Shown here piece after piece: positions 24,821 to 33,788 of a stretch of DNA of 33,788 nt. Position numbers and translations under genes: made by a program. Every line of letters begins with the position of its first letter. Position 1 is the first letter of the stretch. Below the pieces are notes generated by a model. That model worked only from the letters and a program-made list of their open reading frames with translations, was not told where the DNA came from and did no database searches. Source of the DNA: Candidatus Saganbacteria bacterium (GTDB taxonomy: Bacteria; Margulisbacteria; WOR-1; O2-12-FULL-45-9). The stretch covers positions 1-33,788 of the forward strand of contig JACRKQ010000047.1 in the NCBI GenBank assembly GCA_016219705.1, given 5' to 3'.

Positions 24821-25995
24821 TCGACATCAATAAATTATTCTGCGGAAAAGAAACTGATTCTGATGCCTTGCGGTATGGCCAGGGACTCGTGGCTGCCAAA
24901 ACGGCGGCTGAACGCCGTCCCGTGGTTGTCTGGAATACGACCCGCAGCTGCAATTTTCGCTGTCGGCATTGTTATACTGATTCAGAAAACAAAAAATATC
25001 CCGGAGAATTGACAACGGAAGAAGGAAGAAATTTAATCGCCGACCTGGCCGCTTTTAAAATCCCCGCCCTGTTATTATCCGGCGGCGAGCCCCTGGTTCG
25101 CCCGGATCTCCTGGCGCTGGCCCAATATGCGAAAAATTTAGGGATCCGTCCAACACTCTCTACCAATGGCAGCCTGATCGATGAAAAAATGGCGGAGAAA
25201 GTTAAGCAAGCCGGCTTTACTTATGTCGGGATCAGTTTAGATGGTCTGGAAAAAGTGAATGATGAATTCAGAGGAGTTGAAGGGGCTTTTCAACGGGCGC
25301 TGGCGGCCTTCCGCAATTGCCGGGCAGTTGAACAAAAAGTCGGTCTGCGTTTGACCCTCACCAAACATACCGTAGCTGATCTCCAGCGTATTTTTGATCT
25401 GATCGAGAAAGAGGGGATCAATCGAGTCTGTTTCTACCATCTGGTCTATTCCGGGCGCGGCGGCCGTTTAATGGCGGACGATTTAAGCAATCAAGAAACA
25501 AGAGAGGCCCTGGATATTATTTTAGCCCGAACGCAAGATTTCTATAATCGCGGACTTGGCATTGATGTCTTGACGGTTGACAATCATGCTGATGGTATTT
25601 ATTTATACCTCAAACTTTTAAAAAAAGATCCGGAGCGGGCGGCAAAAGTTTTGGAGCTGTTAAAATGGAACGGCGGCGGACGTTTCAGCTCCGGCGTTGG
25701 CATTGCCGATATTGATCCAGCGGGGAATGTCCATGCCGACCAGTTTTGGCAGCATCATACTTTTGGTAATGTCCGTGAACGAAAATTCTCCGATATCTGG
25801 CGCGACACCAGCGATCCTTTGATGGCGGGGCTAAAAAATCGCCTGCCGCTTTTAAAAGGGCGCTGCGGACATTGTCGCTGGCAGGCGGCGTGCGGCGGGG
25901 CTTTGAGGGTGCGTGCTGATCTGTTTTATCATGATCCCTGGGCGGAAGACCCTGCCTGTTATCTGACGGAGGAAGAAATTGCGCCTGAAAACTAA
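24817..25995 (+). CDS. ahbC: Radical SAM/SPASM 12,18-didecarboxysiroheme deacetylase (AhbC)
   Basis: TTRSCNFRCRHCYTDSENKK, LLSGGEPLVRPDLL, YHLVYSGRGGRLMADDL, VDNHADGIY, C-terminal cysteine cluster CGHCRWQAACGG...C. Confidence 0.9.
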   Translation: MIDINKLFCGKETDSDALRYGQGLVAAKTAAERRPVVVWNTTRSCNFRCRHCYTDSENKKYPGELTTEEGRNLIADLAAFKIPALLLSGGEPLVRPDLLALAQYAKNLGIRPTLSTNGSLIDEKMAEKVKQAGFTYVGISLDGLEKVNDEFRGVEGAFQRALAAFRNCRAVEQKVGLRLTLTKHTVADLQRIFDLIEKEGINRVCFYHLVYSGRGGRLMADDLSNQETREALDIILARTQDFYNRGLGIDVLTVDNHADGIYLYLKLLKKDPERAAKVLELLKWNGGGRFSSGVGIADIDPAGNVHADQFWQHHTFGNVRERKFSDIWRDTSDPLMAGLKNRLPLLKGRCGHCRWQAACGGALRVRADLFYHDPWAEDPACYLTEEEIAPEN

Positions 25996-26899
25996 AATGC
26001 TGGTCATGCCGTATTTTGTGATCCATGGGGAGGGGAAGAGAGAGCCTCTCGCCTCTATGCCAGGCCATTTCCGGTTTTCGATCGATGAGTTATTAAAAGA
26101 ATTGCGGGAGACAGAACAATTGGGGATCAAATCAATTTTACTATTTGGCATCCCCAGGGCTAAAGATCCTTGCGGTCAAGAGGCTTATGATGACGCCGGC
26201 ATTGTCCCCGCCGCGATTCGAGCGATTAAACCGGCTTTCCCCAAGATGAAAATTATCACTGACGTCTGCTTATGCGAATACACCAGCCATGGCCATTGCG
26301 GCATATTGGCGGGGGCAAAAAAAGTTAAAATTAATCTGGTTAAAACATTGGAGCTTTACGCCAGAATTGCCGTGGCCAATGCCCGAGCCGGCGCTGATGA
26401 AGTGGCGCCGTCGGGGATGATGAAAAAGCAGGTGGCGTCAATCCGGCGGGCGCTGGATAAAAATGGTTTCCATAACGTTACGATCATGGGGTATTCGGCT
26501 AAATATGCTTCAGCTTTTTATGGGCCATTCAGAGAGGCGGCTGGTTCAACGCCGGCTTTTGGCGACCGGACGAGTTACCAGATGGATCCGGCGGCGACTT
26601 ATCAGGAGGCGTTAAAAGAGATTGCGGCCGATATTGCGGAAGGGGCGGACACTGTCATGGTCAAGCCGGCCCTGGCATATTTAGACGTGATCCGCGAAGC
26701 TCGCCGCAAATTTAGAAAACCGCTGGCCGTTTATAATGTCAGCGGAGAATACTCGATGCTGAAAGCGGCGGCAGAAAACGGCTGGATTGACGGCGACAAA
26801 TTATTAATGGAAATTATGACGGCGTTTTGTCGGGCGGGCGCGGATATTATTATTTCTTATCATGCTAAAGACGCGGCGAGGATTCTCCATGGAAAATAA
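25979..26899 (+). CDS. hemB: Delta-aminolevulinic acid dehydratase (porphobilinogen synthase), zinc-type
   Basis: ITDVCLCEYTSHGHCGIL (three-Cys zinc site), DEVAPSGMMKKQVASIRRALD, YSAKYASAFYGPFREAAGS, VMVKPALAYLDVI, VYNVSGEYSML. Confidence 0.96.
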   Translation: MRLKTKMLVMPYFVIHGEGKREPLASMPGHFRFSIDELLKELRETEQLGIKSILLFGIPRAKDPCGQEAYDDAGIVPAAIRAIKPAFPKMKIITDVCLCEYTSHGHCGILAGAKKVKINLVKTLELYARIAVANARAGADEVAPSGMMKKQVASIRRALDKNGFHNVTIMGYSAKYASAFYGPFREAAGSTPAFGDRTSYQMDPAATYQEALKEIAADIAEGADTVMVKPALAYLDVIREARRKFRKPLAVYNVSGEYSMLKAAAENGWIDGDKLLMEIMTAFCRAGADIIISYHAKDAARILHGK

Positions 26900-27956
26900 A
26901 CCGAAATTAATCTTTTGGGAAACGACCAGGAGCTGCAACTTAAAATGCCTCCACTGCCGCGCTTCGGCCACCTCCTTAGTCTCGCCGGAAGAATTGAAGA
27001 CGGCCGAGATGAAGACTTTTGTCGACCAGGTAGTCGAATTTTCTCGTCCCATCCTGGTCTTAAGCGGCGGCGAGCCGCTCCTGCGCCCCGACATCTTGGA
27101 AATTGCGCAATATGCGGCGCAAAAAGGCTTGCGGGTAGCTCTGGCGACAAATGGGACATTAGTGACGCCGCAAGTCGCCCAAAAAATAAAGGCGGCGGGA
27201 GTGCAGAGGGTAAGCATTAGTCTGGATGGCGCAACAGTCGCAACCCACGATAATTTTCGCGGTGAAAACGGGGCTTTTGAAAAAGCGCTGGCTGGCTTTG
27301 ATAATTTGCAAGCTATCGGCGTCAGCCTGCAAATTAATACCACTGTGACCAAAAGAAATGTCGCTGAATTGCCAGAGATTCTTAAATTAGTTCTGGCTCG
27401 AAGAGCCGACGCCCTGCATATTTTTATGTTGGTCCCCACCGGCTGTGGTTTGGAGATTGCCGAAACGGACATGCTGCCGGCGGAAAAATACGAAGAAGTT
27501 CTACGCTGGCTTTATCAAAAATCACAGGGGACTGCGCTCGACATCAAGGCGACCTGCGCTCCACATTATTTCAGAATCCTGGCCCAGCAGGGGGCAGTTA
27601 TCAAAAAAGGCGAAGGAATGCAGGCGCGGTCGAAAGGCTGCCTGGCGGGAACGGAGGTCTGCTTTGTTTCCTATAAAGGAGATGTTTACCCGTGTGGTTA
27701 TTTACCGGTTTCGTCCGGTAATATCAGGAAGCTGAACTTTAAGGAGATTTGGGATAGTTCTCCAATCTTTGCCGACCTGCGGGAGACGGCCAATTTAAAA
27801 GGCAAATGCGGCTGCTGCGAATATCGCAATATCTGCGAAGGCTGCCGTGCCCGAGCCTATGCTGAAACAAATGATTACTTGGCCGAGGAGCCGTATTGTA
27901 TTTATGAACCAAAAATAGAGAAAATGGAGGTAATTAGTCATGGATGCGAAAGATAG
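26889..27956 (+). CDS. ahbD: Radical SAM/SPASM heme b synthase (AhbD)
   Basis: ETTRSCNLKCLHCRASA, LVLSGGEPLLRPDIL, ADALHIFMLVPTGCG, TCAPHYFRI, C-terminal CGCCEYRNICEGCRARAYA. ATG 26889 overlaps the hemB stop. Confidence 0.92.
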   Translation: MENKPKLIFWETTRSCNLKCLHCRASATSLVSPEELKTAEMKTFVDQVVEFSRPILVLSGGEPLLRPDILEIAQYAAQKGLRVALATNGTLVTPQVAQKIKAAGVQRVSISLDGATVATHDNFRGENGAFEKALAGFDNLQAIGVSLQINTTVTKRNVAELPEILKLVLARRADALHIFMLVPTGCGLEIAETDMLPAEKYEEVLRWLYQKSQGTALDIKATCAPHYFRILAQQGAVIKKGEGMQARSKGCLAGTEVCFVSYKGDVYPCGYLPVSSGNIRKLNFKEIWDSSPIFADLRETANLKGKCGCCEYRNICEGCRARAYAETNDYLAEEPYCIYEPKIEKMEVISHGCER

Positions 27957-28386
27957 AAAGTTGTTGAATCGGTTGCAGGAAAACTTCCCTTTGGTGAAGG
28001 AGCCCTATAAAAACCTTGGCGAAGAAGTAAGGCTGGCTGAAAAAGAGGTGCGTGAGAGGATAAAACGATTTTACCAACAGGGGTTGATCAGGCGATTTGG
28101 CGTGCTGATTAACCACAAGACGTTAAAATATTTCAGCACTTTGTTAGGAGTCAAAGTCGCTGAAACGGAACTGCCCAATCTTGTTGCCCTGGTTACCAGC
28201 CGGCCGGAAGTTACCCATTGTTATCAGCGCCGGGGCGAGTACAACCTCTGGTTTACCTTTTTAACTCCAAAGCAAGCGATTTTTGAGAAATTTTATTCCC
28301 AATTAAAAAAGAAATACGGCGCGGAAAATATTTTAAATCTGCCAACGATCCGATCATATAAATTGCGCACTACTTTTGAAATATGA
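27940..28386 (+). CDS. Lrp/AsnC-like siroheme decarboxylase subunit (AhbA/AhbB family)
   Basis: N-terminal HTH DRKLLNRLQENFPLVKEPYKNLGEEV...RIKRFYQQGLIRRFGVLINHKTLKY; VTHCYQRRGEYNLWFTF typical of AhbA/B and NirDLGH-like proteins; heme-operon context. Confidence 0.88.
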   Translation: MDAKDRKLLNRLQENFPLVKEPYKNLGEEVRLAEKEVRERIKRFYQQGLIRRFGVLINHKTLKYFSTLLGVKVAETELPNLVALVTSRPEVTHCYQRRGEYNLWFTFLTPKQAIFEKFYSQLKKKYGAENILNLPTIRSYKLRTTFEI

Positions 28387-29657
28387 CCAAGGGACTTTTC
28401 AAAACGGCGCAAAAAATTATTCCCGGCGGAGTCAACAGTCCGGTCCGGTCTTTTAGGGCGGTCGGCTGCGAGCCGATTTTTATCGACAGGGGAAAAGGTT
28501 CCAGGATATTTGACGTTAATGGCCGCGCCTATATCGATCTGGTTTCATCCTGGGGGCCGCTCATCCTCGGTCATGCCCAGCCTAAAGTCCTCGCGGCTGT
28601 TAAATCCGCTTTAGATAAAGGGGTCTCCTTTGGCGCTTGCACCCCGTTGGAAATTGAACTCGCGGAATTAATTATCTCCGCTTTCCCGTCGATCGAAAAG
28701 GTCCGTTTGGTTAATTCCGGGACCGAAGCGGTGATGAGTGCCATCCGCCTGGCTCGCGGGTATACCGGGCGGGATAAAATTATAAAGTTTGCAGGTTGTT
28801 ATCATGGCCATGTCGATTCGCTTCTGGTTAAAGCCGGATCGGGTTTGGCGACTTTTGGTTCTCCCAACTCGCTGGGGATTCCGCGGGAACTGGCGAAAGA
28901 GACGATCGTTTTGCCTTTTAATGATGCCGCCGCGGTTGAGAAGGCGCTGACCAAATATAAAGGCAAGATCGCCGCTTTAATTATCGAACCGATTCCCGGC
29001 AATATGGGAGTGGTTTTGCCGCAGCCCGGATATCTGCAAAAGCTGCGAAAATTGACAAAACAATATGATGTTGTTCTAATTTTTGATGAAGTAATCTCCG
29101 GTTTTCGGGCGGCTTTCGGCGGCGCCCAGGAAGTTTTTGGCATTGAGGCGGACCTCACTTGCCTGGGAAAAATCATCGGCGGCGGTTTCCCGGTCGGCGC
29201 TTTTGGCGGCAAGAGAGAAATCATGAATTGTTTGGCGCCGCTGGGCGGAGTTTACCAGGCGGGGACGCTCTCGGGCAATCCGATTGCGGTAACGGCCGGG
29301 ATCGCGACGTTAAAAATATTAAAAGCTAAAAATATTTATCGTCAATTAGAAGAGAAGGGGAACAAGCTGGCCGAAGGTTTATTATCGACGGCCCGCGCTA
29401 AAAAAGTTAAAATTACGATCAATCGTTGCGGTTCGCTCCTGACCCTCTTTTTCACTGATCGGCCGGTGATTGATTTTCCATCAGCCAAAACTTCTAATTT
29501 AGAAAAATTTAAGATATTTTTCCAAGTCATGCTGAAGCAGGGTGTTTATTTGCCGCCCTCGCAATTTGAAGCCTGGTTTTTAGCGACCGCCCATACGCCT
29601 GCGGATATCGAAAAAATAATATTAGCGGCGGGAAAAGGGCTTGGAAAAATTAGCTAA
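28383..29657 (+). CDS. hemL: Glutamate-1-semialdehyde 2,1-aminomutase
   Basis: IPGGVNSPVRSFRAVG, LVNSGTEAVMSAIRLARGYTGRDKIIKFAGCYHGHVD, FDEVISGFR, CLGKIIGGGFPVGAFGG, YQAGTLSGNPIA. Confidence 0.96.
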   Translation: MTKGLFKTAQKIIPGGVNSPVRSFRAVGCEPIFIDRGKGSRIFDVNGRAYIDLVSSWGPLILGHAQPKVLAAVKSALDKGVSFGACTPLEIELAELIISAFPSIEKVRLVNSGTEAVMSAIRLARGYTGRDKIIKFAGCYHGHVDSLLVKAGSGLATFGSPNSLGIPRELAKETIVLPFNDAAAVEKALTKYKGKIAALIIEPIPGNMGVVLPQPGYLQKLRKLTKQYDVVLIFDEVISGFRAAFGGAQEVFGIEADLTCLGKIIGGGFPVGAFGGKREIMNCLAPLGGVYQAGTLSGNPIAVTAGIATLKILKAKNIYRQLEEKGNKLAEGLLSTARAKKVKITINRCGSLLTLFFTDRPVIDFPSAKTSNLEKFKIFFQVMLKQGVYLPPSQFEAWFLATAHTPADIEKIILAAGKGLGKIS

Positions 29658-29971
29658 GGCAGCGTTGTTGTATCGTTGTTATTTCCCGCAGCCGCCGGGT
29701 TTTTAAGTTGATTAAGGGTGTTTTGGCTGTCAATAAAAGACGCAAACGGATCGCTGTTTGATTTTTTATTATTTTCGTCAGATGATGAGACTAGATTATT
29801 GAGCATGTCATTGAAGTTTTTTTGCAATTCAACCAATGTCGCTTGAGGATCAAGCGCCTGGGCCTGATTATTTGTTTTTGCCGTCAGCCCATCGGCTTGT
29901 TGTTTTCTCAACGTATTGATTTGCTCTGTCAGGGCGGAGACGCTGGAGATACCATCATTAAGATCAGACAT
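29654..29971 (-). CDS. Small hypothetical hydrophilic protein (105 aa)
   Basis: ATG with AGGGGGAA upstream on the minus strand; Asn/Gln/Ser-rich; converges on hemL with a 4-bp stop overlap. Confidence 0.55.
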   Translation of the reverse strand: MSDLNDGISSVSALTEQINTLRKQQADGLTAKTNNQAQALDPQATLVELQKNFNDMLNNLVSSSDENNKKSNSDPFASFIDSQNTLNQLKNPAAAGNNNDTTTLP

Positions 29972-30054
29972 TAAAATTCCCCCTTCAGGATTATTATGCT
30001 AACTTGCTGAAATTATAAATGATCGCGGCGGTAATTTCAAATTCAAGTAACAAA

Positions 30055-30461
30055 AGGCAGGCCGATAAGCCGGATTCTGTCATGCCCCGACGTTATTTCG
30101 GGGCAGGGACAATCATCTATCTGGGGTCATAATCGCTTATGACCTCGGTGCGACCTACTCGAGCGTTATATTAGCGGGCGAGCAACCCTGGCTCTTTTTG
30201 GTCTTGCTCCGCGTGGGGTTTACAACGTGACCGTCTCCGGTCAAACCGTCGGGAGCTCTTACCTCCCGTTTTCACCTTTGCCACCCCCCGACGTAACGTC
30301 GGGGGGGTCGGCCGTATACTTTCTGTTGCACTTTCCTTCAGCCGATGTTACATCGGCTGAGTTGCCGTTAGCAACCACGCTGCTCTTTGGAGTCCGGACT
30401 TTCCTCCCCGAGCGACGCCGTTTGCGGCGGAGTTGAGGGTGATTGTCTGGCCTGCCTGCTT
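30055..30461 (-). ncRNA. rnpB: RNase P RNA (bacterial type A)
   Basis: Minus strand GGGGAGGAAAGTCCGGACTCCAAAGAGCAGCGTGGTTGCTAACGGCAACTC, AAGGAAAGTGCAACAGAAAGTATACGGCC, ...ACAGAATCCGGCTTATCGGCCTGCC; terminal pairing GGCAGGCC/GGCCTGCC. Confidence 0.95.
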
Positions 30462-30467
30462 GACATA

Positions 30468-30473
30468 ATTATA
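30468..30473 (-). promoter_or_regulatory. Candidate -10 box (TATAAT) of rnpB
   Basis: Minus strand TTATAATTATGTCAAGCAGGCAGG, about 7 nt before the RNA 5' end. Confidence 0.55.
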
Positions 30474-30545
30474 ACACATTTTCTTTTACAAAGTTGCTTT
30501 ACGAAAACTTTACACAACAAACATTGACGCAAACTATATGAAATT

Positions 30546-32099
30546 TTACTCCCACTCAATCGTCGCCGGCGGTTTAGAGGAGATATCGTAAACTACCCGA
30601 TTCACTTCGAGGACTTCGTTGACAATCCGAGTCGACATTTTTTCCAATAGATCATAAGGCAACCTGGCCCAATCAGCCGTCATGGCGTCGGTTGAAGTTA
30701 CCGCCCTGATCGCAATGGTATTAAGATACGTTCTTTTATCGCCCATAACACCCACTGTCCGAATAGGGAGTAAGACCGCAAAAGACTGCCAGATTTTTTT
30801 ATAATAACCGGCGGCTTTAATTTCTGTTACAACAATATCATCAACTTCCTGCAAAATTTTTACTCTCTCTTCCGTAACTTCGCCAATGATTCTGATCGCC
30901 AACCCTGGACCAGGAAAGGGCTGACGAGAAACAATGTCTTCCGGCACGCCCAGATCTTTACCTAACGTGCGAACTTCATCTTTGAAAAGTAAGCGGAGCG
31001 GTTCGAGCAATTTAAAGCCCATCTTTTCCGGCAAACCACCGACATTATGGTGTGTTTTAATTTTCTTGGCGACTTTCCCCGTGGTTGAACCGGAGACAGC
31101 GCTTTCAATGACGTCAGGATAAAGAGTGCCTTGCGCCAGGTAGGGGATCTCGCCTAATTTTTTGGCCTCTTCTTCAAATGTTCTAATAAAGTTCTCTCCG
31201 ATAATTTTCCTCTTCTCTTCAGGATCAGTAACTCCTTTTAGCTTCTCAAAAAACCGAGTTCGGGCATTGATATTCAAGAAATTAACTTTGTAACGTCCAG
31301 TAAACAGCTCATCAATTTTATCGCCCTCATTTTTTCGCATAAAACCCTGGTCGATAAACATGCATATCAATTGGCTGCCGATCGCTTTATGGATCAGGGC
31401 GGCTACCGTGGTCGAATCGACCCCGCCGGAGAGGGCGAGCAGGACTTTATTATCGCCAACCTTTTTCCTGATCTCTTGAACTTGTTGATCGATAAAATTC
31501 GCGGTTGTCCAGGTTGGCTGACAGTCACATACAATGTAAACAAAGTTTTTGATAATCTCAATTCCTTTGGGCGTGTGGACAACTTCAGGATGGAATTGGA
31601 CGCCAAAAAGCTTGCGCTCCGGATCGCCAATTGCCGCGTACGTAGTGTTATCAGTGTGGGCTAATTGTTTGAATCCAACTGGCAAGCCGGCAACCGTGTC
31701 TCCATGGCTCATCCAGGTTTGCATGATGCTGTCTAAGCCGGCAAAAATTGTCGATTGGTCGTCGAGGGCCAGGTCGGCTTTACCGTACTCACGTTTTTTT
31801 CCTTCTTTAACGTCGCCGCCCAGTTCTTTAGCCATTAATTGCAGACCATAGCAGATACCAAGAACAGGAATGCCGGAATTCCATAGTTTGGGGTCTGGTT
31901 TCGGAGCGCCAACATCGTACACAGAAGCAGGTCCGCCGGAGATAATTATTCCTTTAACATTTTTTCTCTGTAATTCTTCAATGGAAATGTCATAAGGAAA
32001 GACTTCGCAGTAGACCTTGCATTCCCGCACCCGGCGGGCGATCAGCATCGAGTACTGGGCGCCGAAATCAAGGACGGCAATCAGATTATGTTTATTCAC
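30546..32099 (-). CDS. guaA: GMP synthase (glutamine-hydrolysing)
   Basis: GATase motifs [25 protein letters not shown]; ATPPase [22 protein letters not shown]-terminal KPPATIEWE. Confidence 0.97.
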   Translation of the reverse strand: MNKHNLIAVLDFGAQYSMLIARRVRECKVYCEVFPYDISIEELQRKNVKGIIISGGPASVYDVGAPKPDPKLWNSGIPVLGICYGLQLMAKELGGDVKEGKKREYGKADLALDDQSTIFAGLDSIMQTWMSHGDTVAGLPVGFKQLAHTDNTTYAAIGDPERKLFGVQFHPEVVHTPKGIEIIKNFVYIVCDCQPTWTTANFIDQQVQEIRKKVGDNKVLLALSGGVDSTTVAALIHKAIGSQLICMFIDQGFMRKNEGDKIDELFTGRYKVNFLNINARTRFFEKLKGVTDPEEKRKIIGENFIRTFEEEAKKLGEIPYLAQGTLYPDVIESAVSGSTTGKVAKKIKTHHNVGGLPEKMGFKLLEPLRLLFKDEVRTLGKDLGVPEDIVSRQPFPGPGLAIRIIGEVTEERVKILQEVDDIVVTEIKAAGYYKKIWQSFAVLLPIRTVGVMGDKRTYLNTIAIRAVTSTDAMTADWARLPYDLLEKMSTRIVNEVLEVNRVVYDISSKPPATIEWE

Positions 32100-33256
32100 T
32101 TATACATTCCCAACTGCTGGGCTTTCTGGTAAACTTTCCCTTCAGTTAAGAGTGATGGTGCGATAACTACGTCTACCTGCTGCATCTCTTTTAGATTAGC
32201 GGCGCCTAACGTTCCCATAGAAGTCCGCAACGCTCCGGCTAAATTCATCGAGCCGTCATCATATTTAGCGGGACCTAATAATATTTCTTTTAAACTGCCA
32301 ATAGTCCCGACTTTGATGCGCGAACCGCGAGGCAGCGTTGGTGAGGGGGTGGCCATTCCCCAATGGAAACCCCGCCCCGGGGCTTCTGCCGCGCGGGCGA
32401 TCGGCGAACCGATCATAACCGCGTCAGCGCCGCAGGCAATGGCTTTACAAATATCTCCGCCCACGGCCATCCCGCCGTCGGCAATAATCGGAACGTAAAC
32501 ATTATTTTCTTTAAAATAAGCGTCTCGGGCGCCAGCGCAGTCGGCAATGGCGGTAGCCATTGGCAAACCAACCCCCAGGACACCGCGGGAAGTACAGGCG
32601 GCGCCGGGACCAATACCAACAAGTATTCCCGCGACCCCTGTCCCCATTAATGTAAGGGCGACTTCGTAAGTGACGCAATTGCCGACCAGGACCGGAACCC
32701 GCATCATCTCGCAGAATTTTTTCAAGTCCAGCGGTTCCGATGACGAAGATTTATGTTTGGTGGAAAGAACGGTTGATTGGACGACAAAAATATCAACGCC
32801 GGCATCGCGGGCGATCGGTCCCAACTCAATGGCTTCCTGGGGGATGGAGGAGACAACGGCCGTCGCTCCTGCCGCTTTAATTTCTTTAACTCGTTTAATA
32901 ATTAATTCTTTCTTAATTGGCTCAAGATAGAGTTTCTGCATCAAGGGGACATATTCTTCTTTAGAGATGGAAGATATTTTCTCTAAAATTTTATCGGCTT
33001 CATCGTATCTTGACCAGACACCCTGGAGGTTCAGAACTCCCAAACCGCCGAGTTTGCTCATTAATATCGCTGTCTGCGGGCTGATGACGCCGTCCATGGC
33101 TGAAGCGATGATCGGTAACGCTAATTTTTTTCCTCCGATAGTCGCGGTAATCTCCGTATCGTCGGGATTAATCGTGATAATGGAAGGGACCAGGGCGATT
33201 TCATCAAACCCATAAGCCCGGCGAGTTTTTTTGGCTTTTCCTAAAGCGATATCCAT
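32096..33256 (-). CDS. GuaB3-type IMP dehydrogenase family protein (no CBS domains)
   Basis: [85 protein letters not shown]; 386 aa, no CBS insert. Confidence 0.9.
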   Translation of the reverse strand: MDIALGKAKKTRRAYGFDEIALVPSIITINPDDTEITATIGGKKLALPIIASAMDGVISPQTAILMSKLGGLGVLNLQGVWSRYDEADKILEKISSISKEEYVPLMQKLYLEPIKKELIIKRVKEIKAAGATAVVSSIPQEAIELGPIARDAGVDIFVVQSTVLSTKHKSSSSEPLDLKKFCEMMRVPVLVGNCVTYEVALTLMGTGVAGILVGIGPGAACTSRGVLGVGLPMATAIADCAGARDAYFKENNVYVPIIADGGMAVGGDICKAIACGADAVMIGSPIARAAEAPGRGFHWGMATPSPTLPRGSRIKVGTIGSLKEILLGPAKYDDGSMNLAGALRTSMGTLGAANLKEMQQVDVVIAPSLLTEGKVYQKAQQLGMYK

Positions 33257-33259
33257 TTT

Positions 33260-33586
33260 TTATTTACCCTCCTTATGCCTTTTAGCCTGACTTTTATTGA
33301 CCGTGCGGATATTTTTTGATTTTACAGCGGCTTCTTTCTTCTGTTTGACGGTTTCGATCATTTTCTCAAATTCCTCCATGATCGGTTCCGGGATCCAGAC
33401 TTCGCCGCAGCTCTGGCAGACATAGGCGGGGACGTGTTCCATAAGATAAAGTTTTCCGCCTTGATAATCTTCGAGATTGATTTTTTCTAAAGAGAGCGGC
33501 CCGCTACAGGCTTCGCATTCACTGGGTTTGTTTTCTTCCAGCATTTCAGCGTATTTTTTTTGTTCAGCTTCAGCATGATTAATCAT
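33260..33586 (-). CDS. YgiT-type zinc-finger domain protein (MqsA N-terminal-like, apparently lacking HTH)
   Basis: CEACSGPLSLEKINLEDYQGGKLYLMEHVPAYVCQSCGEVWIPEPIMEEFEKM followed by a short basic tail. Confidence 0.78.
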   Translation of the reverse strand: MINHAEAEQKKYAEMLEENKPSECEACSGPLSLEKINLEDYQGGKLYLMEHVPAYVCQSCGEVWIPEPIMEEFEKMIETVKQKKEAAVKSKNIRTVNKSQAKRHKEGK

Positions 33587-33603
33587 GGAGTAATTAGGTG
33601 AAT

Positions 33604-33632
33604 ATTATACACCTAAAAATTTTGCTTGACAA
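33604..33632 (-). promoter_or_regulatory. Sigma70-like promoter for the ygiT-like/guaB3/guaA operon
   Basis: Minus strand TTGTCA - 17 nt - TATAAT; the -10 sits inside the perfect palindrome TTAGGTG-N9-CACCTAA (33594-33616). Confidence 0.75.
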
Positions 33633-33788
33633 TTTTTTTGTCGAGCGCACAGCCCTGACGAATAGTATTTGACACCGAAGGGAAAAATTCACTTCAGCAA
33701 CCAAATTCTTCGCATGATTTTAACAAGGCATGGGAACCCCTTTTCCGCTTAATTTTTTTTGGACTTTACAATCTGGCAGATGTAAAAT

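Noticed and set aside
26804-27472. 222-aa antisense ORF
   Set aside because: Antisense to hemB/ahbD; Ser/Arg/Ala-rich translation with no domain; shadow ORF of GC-rich coding DNA.
30227-30559. ORFs 30227..30436 (+) and 30368..30559 (-)
   Set aside because: They overlap or extend into the RNase P RNA gene, whose conserved core is clear.
33260-33586. Complete MqsRA-type toxin-antitoxin system
   Set aside because: Only a YgiT zinc-finger protein is present; no toxin ORF is adjacent in the window and the HTH half seems absent.
33669-33674. Plus-strand TTGACA as a -35 box
   Set aside because: No plausible -10 at proper spacing and no downstream gene within the window.

Overview
33.8-kb bacterial window, probably from an uncultivated lineage. 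I suspect something near Margulisbacteria/Saganbacteria, but this is an unverified guess. The left edge (1-7030) carries the 3' end of one CDS, a 1621-aa modular membrane/coiled-coil protein with internal repeats, a small acidic protein, an SrkA/YihE-like kinase and a flavin-reductase-like protein. Next come three tRNA genes (Gly-CCC, Cys-GCA, Val-GAC) embedded in facing 7-bp tandem repeats. From about 7.8 to 29.7 kb the window is an unusually complete 'cytochrome island'. It holds cytochrome c maturation (ResB/CcsA), a triheme cytochrome, and a Fur-boxed minus-strand operon (Fur, beta-barrel, heme-c lipoprotein, beta-barrel, CuA-type cupredoxin, FeoB, small Cys-rich protein, DtxR/FeoA-like protein). 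It also holds a LysR regulator divergent from a monoheme cytochrome-porin fusion, TatA/TatC, a DUF2490-like barrel, an octaheme HAO-family cytochrome, and a tightly overlapping siroheme-dependent (Ahb) heme operon (precorrin-2 dehydrogenase, hemA, hemC, cobA-hemD, ahbC, hemB, ahbD, one AhbA/B-like gene, hemL). The right edge has rnpB, guaA, a CBS-less GuaB3-type IMPDH and a YgiT-type zinc-finger gene with a palindrome-wrapped promoter. The best candidates for undescribed biology are the Fur-controlled Feo/CuA/heme/porin operon, the cytochrome-porin plus HAO module, the in-frame palindromic insertion in hemC, and the repeat architecture around the tRNAs. All calls come from reading the sequence and supplied translations; no database search was run.
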